Of a DNA stretch of 64,000 bases, positions 18,847-26,132 are shown one piece after another (the first letter of the stretch is position 1; each line of letters starts with the position of its first letter). This stretch comes from Shewanella cutis (lineage in GTDB: Bacteria > Pseudomonadota > Gammaproteobacteria > Enterobacterales > Shewanellaceae). Under the pieces are notes generated by a model, which ran no database searches, was not told where the DNA came from, and worked only from the letters and a program-made list of their open reading frames with translations. Position numbers and translations under genes: made by a program. The stretch spans positions 26,386 to 90,385 of the forward strand of contig NZ_JACSDI010000014.1 in assembly GCF_022410515.1 (NCBI RefSeq), given 5' to 3'.

Positions 18847-18876
18847 CAAAAGAGTTATGCATGTCCTATCTTTTTT
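18847..18876 (+). repeat. short partner motif (copy 2)
   Basis: A copy of the AAAAGAGTTATGC...GTCCTATCTTTTTT motif. It is directly preceded by GGCGGTTAATCCC, which is matched in reverse complement after the gene at 19155. Confidence 0.7.
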
Positions 18877-18897
18877 AGATTGTGGCCAAAAAACATG

Positions 18898-18933
18898 CCG
18901 CCTTTGTGGCTAGGAAGCAAAGGCGGTTGTTTT
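18898..18933 (+). terminator. Rho-independent-type hairpin
   Basis: A perfect 9-bp stem CCGCCTTTG / CAAAGGCGG with an 11-nt loop, followed by TTGTTTT. There is no gene immediately upstream on this strand, so it may end a transcript of the repeat region or insulate the gene at 19155. Confidence 0.65.
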
Positions 18934-19154
18934 AAATGGATTTATTAAAGTGTTAAAGATAAGATGATAGTAAGTTCTTTACTGTAACATATTGGTTCAT
19001 CTAATGATTGAGTCGAAACCAAGGTACGTAGTTAGCTCTGAACCAAAGGTTGTAATACAGACTTTCGCAGCAATTCCTCTTATGTACCATAGTTACATAA
19101 GTTGGGTATTGCTAAATTTTTTAGAAGCTATATATATGGTGAAAATAAAAATTT

Positions 19155-20252
19155 ATGCAAAAAAAAGATAACATTGGGCCATACATCAAAGGTATTTTAT
19201 TTTTTTCAGTTGCTTTTTTTATTGTTATTATAACGCTTTATTTTTTGAAGTTTGGAGTCTTTAAACCTATTAAACTGCCGTATTTGTCTGATAGCTCAAG
19301 TGACTGGGCTGACTTTGGTAGCATTGTTACAGCTGGGACTAGCATGTTAGTAGCTTCAGTTAGTGGATTTACTATCTGGTTTGTAGCTAAACAATGGACT
19401 GTCCAATCAGAAAATTTAATGTTTGAAAAGTATACTCATCATAAAAGAGCATTCAGAGATATGATCGAAGATGCTCTAATTGATTGTCAATCACCTTTTT
19501 GTGTAGATGATGAGTATACGATCAACATTAATAAACTATATAAGTCCATTTTCCCTAATAATAACATGAGCTCAGTTAGTTTGACTGATACTGCTATAGA
19601 TGATTTTTTGTCAGAGTTTCGAAAGTTATCGGCATCTCATCAAAAATATATCAATGAACCAAGTGATGATAATATCGAGTCGCTATTACGAGATATCAAT
19701 ATATTACAAGATAAGTTTAGTTTGATAATTAACAGACCTAAAATGTGTGGTGATTTTATATTTAACAGAGAAATAGTTATTGCTAATGTGATTTCGATAG
19801 ATAACTATATCGCAGATCTTGTAACGATTCTTGAATATATCACGTCATTTCTAGGCGTTGATATTATTGATAAAAATATCTATCAATTGCAAAGCACATT
19901 GATTACGCCAGGTTTTGAACTGCATAAGTTTCTAGTTAATTATCGTGATAACGATACATTCTCTTGTTATTTACTAGAAAAAACTAAACTACTGTTGAGT
20001 CTATATTTTGCATTACAAAAAGTACAATCAGAAACCTTCTCTGTATATGATTATCGAGTCAAAATTGAGAATAACCTAATAAATTCAAAGAGATTAGAAT
20101 GGGAAAATGAGAAGGCGTTGAATGATTTTCTTCAATCAATTCATGGAAGGTTTCATGATAATACGGTAACCAATATCATTGAATCGTTATTAAAATTAAA
20201 AGCTCCGAACTCAAGAGCAAGTGAGTTAGCTTATAGGCGTAGAAGACGGTAG
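19155..20252 (+). CDS. orphan two-TM membrane protein of unknown function
   Basis: A 365-residue protein. TM1 is at about 10-32 (KGILFFSVAFFIVIITLYFL) and TM2 at about 52-77 (GSIVTAGTSMLVASVSGFTIWFVA). A large, mostly helical cytoplasmic domain rich in Ile, Asn and Asp follows, ending in a basic tail (AYRRRRR). I do not recognise a family. Two N-terminal TMs with a helical cytoplasmic body resemble many single-gene phage-exclusion or accessory proteins. The gene is much more AT-rich than the core genes and has a poor ribosome site. It is bracketed by inverted copies of the structured repeat, and its stop codon almost touches the downstream partner motif. Probably horizontally acquired; a defence role is only a guess. 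Confidence 0.75.
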   Translation: MQKKDNIGPYIKGILFFSVAFFIVIITLYFLKFGVFKPIKLPYLSDSSSDWADFGSIVTAGTSMLVASVSGFTIWFVAKQWTVQSENLMFEKYTHHKRAFRDMIEDALIDCQSPFCVDDEYTININKLYKSIFPNNNMSSVSLTDTAIDDFLSEFRKLSASHQKYINEPSDDNIESLLRDINILQDKFSLIINRPKMCGDFIFNREIVIANVISIDNYIADLVTILEYITSFLGVDIIDKNIYQLQSTLITPGFELHKFLVNYRDNDTFSCYLLEKTKLLLSLYFALQKVQSETFSVYDYRVKIENNLINSKRLEWENEKALNDFLQSIHGRFHDNTVTNIIESLLKLKAPNSRASELAYRRRRR

Positions 20253-20253
20253 C

Positions 20254-20280
20254 AAAAAAGATAGGACTGGCACAAATCTC
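20254..20280 (-). repeat. short partner motif (copy 3, inverted)
   Basis: The reverse complement of the motif at 18847. It begins one base after the stop codon of the gene at 19155 and is followed by GGGGATTAACCGCC, mirroring the left side. Confidence 0.75.
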
Positions 20281-20321
20281 TGGGGATTAACCGCCAACAC
20301 AGAAGTGACACCAGCTCACAA

Positions 20322-20590
20322 CCCCCCGGAGTTGCCGCAGGGCATTAGCGTTCGTTGCGTGAGCGAGGCATGGATACCGAGATAGCGTAGGTCGAATCAG
20401 AGACGAGCATCTGACGCGATAGCATAAGAACGCTGATGCCCAAGGTGTTTTCAACTCCGTTAGGGGCGTCTTGGCTGATGTGAAAACAATAGGCAAGGAG
20501 GATAGGACGAGCAGTCCTCCTTTGGTCATCTCTTTATAAAAAATCAGGGGGAGACCCCCACGACTTTGATTTTGACTCTGATTTAAAAGC
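20322..20590 (+). repeat. structured intergenic repeat, copy B
   Basis: A near-full copy in the opposite orientation to copy A, so the two form long inverted repeats around the gene at 19155. It contains the same fold-back arms, the GGAGGATAGGACGAGCAGTCC hairpin region and an AT-rich tail with TTTGAC-type hexamers. It fills most of the 429-bp gap 20253-20681. The minus-strand 80-codon frame inside it is not credible as a gene. Confidence 0.85.
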
Positions 20591-20681
20591 TAAAAATTCC
20601 CCCCAACCCCACGATTAGCACTAAAAGCTTAAACTCGGTTTACCTGCGCAGCCTAGTCGCCCTTAAGCGCCAAACAAAACG

Positions 20682-22643
20682 TTAGCCAATAATTCCAAAC
20701 TGTTCGGCATAACTGCGTTTGGGATCTAAGGGGAATTCAAAGGAGAGCACTTGGTGACAAGCATCAAACAATTCCTCTCCAAACCATTGTTTATCAAAAG
20801 AATGTAACGCATTAATCATGCCTTTTTGCCCCATATCCCCTTTCAAGGAGGCTGGGGTCAACGCATCAATAAAACTGGCGACAAGCCCAAAAAGATCCCG
20901 CTCGGCCTGACCTTCAAATGACCATAGGGTTGGATCGGCATATTGGGCCGCATAATAGCTTGCCGCAATATCGAGTCCGACCCCAAAGTTCACTAATACC
21001 GCTTTGTCAGCATGGCAAATGATGTTTTTGGGGCAGATGGCACCATGAAAAATATCAAGGCGATGCAAATATTGCAGCGCGGACAATAACTGAGTAAACC
21101 ATTGTCGCGGTTGCCCTATTTCAATATTTGACACAGTATCAATGGCGTCGCCTTGCTCCCATGCTCGAGCGATAAATAGCGCTTCGCTTTCGGGCAATTG
21201 GCCAAAAGCTAACACCTTTTCAATATGGGGATGATATATCTTCGATAAACTGCGATAGAGGTTACTTAGCATTGGCCAATCGGCATCGACCTGATGATAA
21301 ATTGATAATCCGCATGCATATTGTCCCTGAAGGTGTAATGCCTGCCACAATTGACTATGGGTGGATTCGGTGATCAGGCGTTCGAGGCGGTAATGGTGAT
21401 CAATGACTGCTCCCTCTTTGATAACAATAGCTTGAGGTAACGTATCACACACGCCAATGTCGATAATGGCACTGAGATCGCTGCGCAGTGCATCCAAATC
21501 ATTGGTGCCTCCTGCTATTGCCTGTCGATACCATTGGTAAATGCGTGGTTGGCGCGTTTGTTCCGCGAGGGCAAGAAAACGACTCGCGTACTGCTGAATA
21601 TCCGCCGAGGTTGAAATAGAGTCTTTAATATCAATAAACTCAACGTCACCCTCCTCAGAGATAAATACGCAGTTTTCCGCCCACCCTCCAACGGTATAAC
21701 CGCGGCGATGTATTTGCTGTAGGCTCGAAACAGAGCGGCGAAGTATTTCAAGTAATTGATAGGTTGTTAATTCGGTGAGCGAGAGCATATTCATCGGCAA
21801 GCCACGCGGCATGCGAATAGGCAGCACTAATTGTTCGCCGTCTTGGATCAGCGGTGCGCAGTAGGGGACGCCACTGCACCCTGATAGTGCCTGCATACGT
21901 TGAAATTCATCCCGTAAACGCTGCTCATGCACCGCAGCCTCTTCACTGTGGTCGAACTGAATGGGTAATAAAATCTTCAGTAACCAAGGTGCAGTCCAAC
22001 CGCCAGGTTGATATTCGGCCTGCCATACCTCCAGTCCTTGCTGTAAAAACAAGCATTTTAGCTTAATAAAATCTTGGATCTTATTATTGCGTTGCTCCAC
22101 CAATGCCACTTGACCTATGGTGTTGAGCACTATTTCCTTTTGCTTTTCCGTTACCGGATGCTTGTGTGGAGCCGTTAAGCCCCATTCCTTGGTTAACGCG
22201 GCGATGATCTGCTTAGGCGTGTAAATACTCAGTGTGCCTTCATCCTTCTCAAGCTCAATTTCCTCTCCTTTGCGTCCAGTAACAAATACCATGCCTTGGC
22301 ACCAAGGAGCATAAACACCCACGGGGATTTTGTGCTTGAGCTTACCTGCGAGTACACGGGCAACATAATTGGCCTTAGCTAGGCTGTTATCCACATCACG
22401 ACCATCGAGTAACCACGCATGTAGTCCTGCATTCAGTCTTCCCATGTAACCTTTAACATCAACAACATATACTCCCCATTCCCCTACAACTAGGGCATCC
22501 ACTTCCATCGCCTGTCCCGATTGCGTTGGGATTTCGACATTGGTTAGTAGCAAATAGTCATCGGGAAGCTCTTCGGCAAGTAAACTAAATGCCCAACGCT
22601 CGGCATCGTTAACTGGCGTGCCAAAGCTGATATGTTTTGCCAT
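20682..22643 (-). CDS. NERD-domain protein with two tandem kinase-like (pseudokinase) domains
   Basis: A 653-residue protein. Residues about 10-130 form a NERD (nuclease-related) domain with the expected acidic/Lys core: Glu47 and Asp49 in AMEVDALVV, then Asp62 and Lys64 in YVVDVKG. Two protein-kinase-like lobes follow. The first (about 200-395) has LLKILLP as a VAIK-like strand and an ENCVFISEEGDVEFIDIKD loop. The second (about 405-653) has LHRLDIFHGAICPKNII (His533-Gly-Ala in place of HRD) and LVNFGVG in place of DFG. Both lack the catalytic Asp, so phosphotransfer looks unlikely. NERD-kinase fusions occur in phage-defence contexts such as PglW. This gene is a singleton between repeats B and E. 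It could act as a nucleic-acid-linked sensor or scaffold. Confidence 0.85.
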   Translation of the reverse strand: MAKHISFGTPVNDAERWAFSLLAEELPDDYLLLTNVEIPTQSGQAMEVDALVVGEWGVYVVDVKGYMGRLNAGLHAWLLDGRDVDNSLAKANYVARVLAGKLKHKIPVGVYAPWCQGMVFVTGRKGEEIELEKDEGTLSIYTPKQIIAALTKEWGLTAPHKHPVTEKQKEIVLNTIGQVALVEQRNNKIQDFIKLKCLFLQQGLEVWQAEYQPGGWTAPWLLKILLPIQFDHSEEAAVHEQRLRDEFQRMQALSGCSGVPYCAPLIQDGEQLVLPIRMPRGLPMNMLSLTELTTYQLLEILRRSVSSLQQIHRRGYTVGGWAENCVFISEEGDVEFIDIKDSISTSADIQQYASRFLALAEQTRQPRIYQWYRQAIAGGTNDLDALRSDLSAIIDIGVCDTLPQAIVIKEGAVIDHHYRLERLITESTHSQLWQALHLQGQYACGLSIYHQVDADWPMLSNLYRSLSKIYHPHIEKVLAFGQLPESEALFIARAWEQGDAIDTVSNIEIGQPRQWFTQLLSALQYLHRLDIFHGAICPKNIICHADKAVLVNFGVGLDIAASYYAAQYADPTLWSFEGQAERDLFGLVASFIDALTPASLKGDMGQKGMINALHSFDKQWFGEELFDACHQVLSFEFPLDPKRSYAEQFGIIG

Positions 22644-22699
22644 AGGGGTCTCTGTTACTGAATAGATAAAAGTGAGTTAATACTAATCAAGCACTCGTT

Positions 22700-22726
22700 A
22701 AAAAACCACCATTAAGGTAGTTTTTT
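22700..22726. terminator. terminator-like hairpin upstream of the NERD gene
   Basis: A stem AAAAAACCACC / GGTAGTTTTTT with one mismatch and A/T runs on both sides. It lies 57 bp upstream of the minus-strand NERD gene; no plus-strand gene precedes it. Confidence 0.45.
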
Positions 22727-22865
22727 ATATTAAATTCAGTCACTAAAGCATGTAAATTTGCTAGGAGAGTGCTGTAAAGCAGCGTTATGAACGAGAGTTA
22801 TGGATAATGTACTGGCAGTTAGATATAGACATTGTTTAGTAAGGCTCTTGCTCACAAAGAGGCCA

Positions 22866-22980
22866 GAGGGAATTGCTGTTGCCCCCTCTTGGTCGACTCT
22901 TGATTAAAAATTAGGGGTGAAGCCCCACGACTTTGACTTTGACTTTGACTTTGACTTTGACTCTGACTCTGATTTAAAAG
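22866..22980 (+). repeat. structured repeat, diverged partial copy E, with GACTTT microsatellite
   Basis: Shares the right-hand part of the repeat (GGTCGACTCTTG..., GGGGTGAAGCCCCACGACTTTG). It then has a run of about seven TTTGAC/TCTGAC hexamers (22926-22972). The left part (AGAGGGAATTG...CCCCTCTTGG) matches piece F, not copies A-D. Part of the 588-bp gap 22644-23231, which otherwise holds AT-rich sequence. Confidence 0.7.
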
Positions 22981-22981
22981 C

Positions 22982-23012
22982 AAAAAAGAGTTATGCCAGC
23001 CCGATCTTTTTT
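22982..23012 (+). repeat. short partner motif (copy 4)
   Basis: AAAAAAGAGTTATGCCAGCC followed by CGATCTTTTTT. It is 220 bp upstream of the KAP NTPase gene, in the same orientation as copy 2 upstream of the gene at 19155. A decayed second half-copy (TCTGCCAGTCCAATC) follows at about 23022. Confidence 0.7.
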
Positions 23013-23231
23013 ACTCAAACAGATTCTGCCAGTCCAATCATTACTGATAAATGAGATTTAACAATGGGTGTATTGATAAGTTTGATGGATGTCTTGATAA
23101 GTTGCTTTTTTATACATGCGGGAAACTTAACATCAAAGATGTATCAATCAACTGTCAAAAATATATTTTGCAGCCTGTCATAAATAGTCATAAACTCCGA
23201 ACTTATTAAATAATAACGTTCGGATAATTAA

Positions 23232-24986
23232 ATGGTTAAGCAAGTTATCTTGGATTGGTCTCAAGGAAAAATTATTGATGATGAATTCTTTCCAGAAGAT
23301 AAGCTAGGAAGAGAAAAGTACGCTACTTTTCTAACTAAACTGCTAGCATCTCAAGGTTATGATGACCAGAGAACTGATGATGACAAAAAACGGAATTATG
23401 TGCTTAATCTCAATGCTGAGTGGGGAGCAGGCAAAACTTACTTTCTCAAGCGCTGGTCCGAAGACCTAAAAGAGCATTATCCTGTCGTATATGTAGATGC
23501 ATGGAAAAAGGACTACTCAGATGACCCTTTAATGACAGTTATTTCATCCATCATTGACCAATTAAGAAAGCAAGCAGGAAAAGATAAAAATTCTCCAGTA
23601 TTCAAAGCTCCTCGTACGTTGATCGGCTTATTAAAGGCAGCGGCCCCCGGTATTGGTCGAGGATTATTTAAGCGATATGTCGGCATTGATCCTGTCGAAA
23701 TTATGAATGCAGATGACGACAATGAAAATATCGGTCACATCAAGGGGGAAGATGGCCAAGATCTATTAGATAAAAATGGCAACCCTATTGATATGAGCTT
23801 TGCTGCTTCAGAAGCAGTTAAGTATCTTATTGATGAACATGATGCAAAATCCAAAGCGATTGATAGCCTAAAAAAAAGTGTATCTGAATGGGTTGGAGCT
23901 GTTGTAGGCCATAAAAAAAATGGCTATCCCGCTTTCATTTTTATTGACGAATTAGACCGCTGTAGGCCTAGCTATGCTGTTGAAATGCTAGAAACCATTA
24001 AACATATTTTTGATATTGATGGGGTTGTATTTGTGATTGCAACTGACACTGAGCAGCTGCAGCATGCCGTTAAAGCGGTATATGGCGAGGGTTTTGACGC
24101 TAAAATTTACCTCGGGCGCTTCTTCAATAGTCGTTATAGCCTCAAGTCACCTAATTTAGAAAATTTTTTAGACGTACACAGCGATGCCAACAAGCTTTCA
24201 GAGGATTATTTAAAGAGAGTCAACATTGAAGTATTCCCTCCAAATAGTGATGCTAAAATAACACTTAAAAATATATCAATTGTTCTTGAGGCCTTTAAGG
24301 TCTCTGCGCGTACTGCCATTCAAATCACCGATAGAATACTGGCGACTATTTCAAATATGCCCAGAGGTTCCAAGCTCGATATATTGATGTTGTCGACTTT
24401 GCTTTGTATTAAAGAAAAGGACAATGAACTTTTTGAAGAAATCGTAAATGGCAAGTTTGAACGAGTTATCCAGAAAGGTGATAGTACAAAAACTATCTAT
24501 TTAGCTGAGTGGATAGAAAGTTACATACCAACAAGTTCCCATAACCGCCTTATTGAAATGAACTTCGACCCACAGCAATATGCGGATCGTCAGTTTACAT
24601 ACGGTCCATATTATAACCCGATGAGCATACCTTACACATCAGGCTCATATTGTTTTGAGTTACTTAAATATCTGAAAGAAATTTTCTCTTCTCACTTTGG
24701 TTCCAAAACAATGCGTTCTACCTTTGCGTTTCTAAATGAGACACAACAACGTCCGAAAAGAGTGGACACAGATTTAGAGAAAACTTGCAAGGCTCTTATC
24801 GAAGAACATCATAAATTGAACTCTAAAGGTATTAACCCATTCCAAGCCTCTGCTCTTTTGTGGGCTAATTTTCTCTATATTAGAAATCAGTTCGAAGATA
24901 TCGGTATGGATGAATATAAAGACTTTGTCGAGTTGGCATCCCCTCTGGATTGGATGGGGCAAGAGGATCTAACAGAAAAAAAATAG
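23232..24986 (+). CDS. KAP-family P-loop NTPase
   Basis: A 584-residue KAP-type STAND-like ATPase. Walker A is NAEWGAGKT (61-69). Walker B is FIFIDELDRCRPSYA (235-249), the DELDR signature of the KAP group, followed by FVIATDTEQL (sensor-like). The region between Walker A and B holds the expected insert (about 120-230), here only weakly hydrophobic. The C-terminal half is a helical domain without recognised homology. AT-rich, with a weak ribosome site, and alone on its strand. KAP ATPases are frequent in phage-defence and mobile loci (for example QatA), but no qat partners are present. Its stop codon lies inside partner motif copy 5. Confidence 0.9.
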   Translation: MVKQVILDWSQGKIIDDEFFPEDKLGREKYATFLTKLLASQGYDDQRTDDDKKRNYVLNLNAEWGAGKTYFLKRWSEDLKEHYPVVYVDAWKKDYSDDPLMTVISSIIDQLRKQAGKDKNSPVFKAPRTLIGLLKAAAPGIGRGLFKRYVGIDPVEIMNADDDNENIGHIKGEDGQDLLDKNGNPIDMSFAASEAVKYLIDEHDAKSKAIDSLKKSVSEWVGAVVGHKKNGYPAFIFIDELDRCRPSYAVEMLETIKHIFDIDGVVFVIATDTEQLQHAVKAVYGEGFDAKIYLGRFFNSRYSLKSPNLENFLDVHSDANKLSEDYLKRVNIEVFPPNSDAKITLKNISIVLEAFKVSARTAIQITDRILATISNMPRGSKLDILMLSTLLCIKEKDNELFEEIVNGKFERVIQKGDSTKTIYLAEWIESYIPTSSHNRLIEMNFDPQQYADRQFTYGPYYNPMSIPYTSGSYCFELLKYLKEIFSSHFGSKTMRSTFAFLNETQQRPKRVDTDLEKTCKALIEEHHKLNSKGINPFQASALLWANFLYIRNQFEDIGMDEYKDFVELASPLDWMGQEDLTEKK

Positions 24987-25004
24987 GATTTGCATAACCC
25001 TTTG
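24976..25004 (-). repeat. short partner motif (copy 5, inverted), overlapping the KAP stop codon
   Basis: AAAAAAATAGGATTTGCATAACCC, the inverted partner motif. Its internal TAG is the stop codon of the KAP gene. It is followed by TTTGGGAATAAAC, equivalent to the sequence after copy 3. Confidence 0.7.
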
Positions 25005-25010
25005 GGAATA

Positions 25011-25290
25011 AACAATACACCGAGTCTACAGAAGTTCACCTCCCTGCGAAGTTGCTGAAGGGCGCTGAAGAAAATCGCGTGACGCAGACAGGACGTCTGC
25101 GTAGCTTTCGGGGGGAAGGGACGCCCCATCGGAAGCGTTAGCTATTTTCGAATAAGCACGAAGCCACTAATCAATGCATGTAACTTCGCTAGGGACGGCA
25201 AGGGAGATCCAAGAGGGAATTGTTGTTGATCCCCTCTTGGTCGGGTGTGGGGTGAAGCCCCACGACGTTGATTTAGCTTTTAATTACTAA
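25011..25290 (+). repeat. structured repeat, diverged copy F
   Basis: A divergent relative of copy B. It has CAGAAGTTCACCTCCCTGCG, GAAGTTGCTGAAGGGCGCTG, a GACGCAGACAGGACGTCTGCGT hairpin region, AGAGGGAATTG...CCCCTCTTGGTCGGGTGTGG and the GGGGTGAAGCCCC hairpin. It fills most of the 379-bp gap 24987-25365; no gene is visible there. Confidence 0.65.
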
Positions 25291-25365
25291 TGTATAAACC
25301 TTTAACACCACAACCATAAACCAACGCAGGGTTAAACACCCAGCCCTGCGGCGGCTGAGCACCCC

Positions 25366-25995
25366 CTAAACTTGTGGTCTATGTAAATCAAACCGTAACG
25401 CTTCCGAGATCCCATAGTAGGCCGATGGGCCGCCAGCCCGCAGCACGGGTTCGGCGAGGGCGGTTTGATACACGCCGTCACTATCGAGTAAATGCTTGGC
25501 GATATGTACAGCGACCACTTCACCTAACACTAACCAAGTATCAATCTTGTCACCATTGGCGGCAGTTAATTGAATGCATTGAGAAAGCTTACATTCAAAG
25601 TTCACTGGGCTTTCGGCCACCAGCTCGGCTTTGACTATTGTGCCCGATTTTGGGGTGAGTCCAGCAAAGGCAAACTCGTCCTCCCCACGGGGTAACATGG
25701 CGGAAGTTTGATTCATTTTCTCGGCAAGGCTGCGGGTGGTGAGGTTCCAGACAAATTCGCCGGTGTCGACAATATTGGCAACACTGTCCTTCCAGCCTGT
25801 GCTGGCAAAGCCGATGATAGGTGGTTTGTAGTTGAAACAATTGAAAAAACTATAGGGCGCGAGATTACGTTGCCCCTGTGCATTGCGAGATGAAATCCAA
25901 CCTATGGGTCTTGGAGCGACAATGGCATTTAATGGATCGTGCGCCAGTCCATGTCCTTTGCTCGGCTCGTAAAAATAGCGGTTTTCTACACTCAT
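25366..25995 (-). CDS. flavin reductase-like (FMN-binding split barrel) protein
   Basis: A 209-residue DIM6/NTAB-type flavoprotein. It has the family opening FYEPSKGHGLAHDPLNAIVAP, then RPIGWISSRNAQGQRNLAPYSFFN and a flavin-contact segment IGFASTGWKDSVANI. It ends with the dimer-forming barrel strands. It binds FMN and probably reduces flavin or a small substrate; the exact reaction is unknown. It marks the return to core-type codon use after the repeat-rich island. Confidence 0.88.
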   Translation of the reverse strand: MSVENRYFYEPSKGHGLAHDPLNAIVAPRPIGWISSRNAQGQRNLAPYSFFNCFNYKPPIIGFASTGWKDSVANIVDTGEFVWNLTTRSLAEKMNQTSAMLPRGEDEFAFAGLTPKSGTIVKAELVAESPVNFECKLSQCIQLTAANGDKIDTWLVLGEVVAVHIAKHLLDSDGVYQTALAEPVLRAGGPSAYYGISEALRFDLHRPQV

Positions 25996-26091
25996 GCCTC
26001 ATCCCTTAATCGCAATGAAAATGCTAAACCGCTATCTTACAGGACTTAATCCATCGACAAAATCGGCTTCCGGATGAATCATTCAATAAAT

Positions 26092-26118
26092 AAGGGGAAC
26101 ATAATGTTCCCCTTTCGT
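26092..26118. terminator. terminator after the M13 peptidase gene
   Basis: A perfect 9-bp stem AAGGGGAAC / GTTCCCCTT with a 5-nt loop and T-rich flanks, directly beyond the stop of the gene at 26133. Confidence 0.75.
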
Positions 26119-26132
26119 TTAGCGCATTAGGC

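Noticed and set aside
18880..20252. Retron or other reverse-transcriptase defence system, because of the hairpin beside an orphan gene
   Set aside because: No reverse transcriptase motif (such as YADD) occurs in any reading frame nearby.
18584..20590. Insertion sequence or composite transposon with inverted repeats A and B
   Set aside because: No transposase, no clear target duplication, and the same repeats occur singly elsewhere; kept as a finding without calling it an IS.
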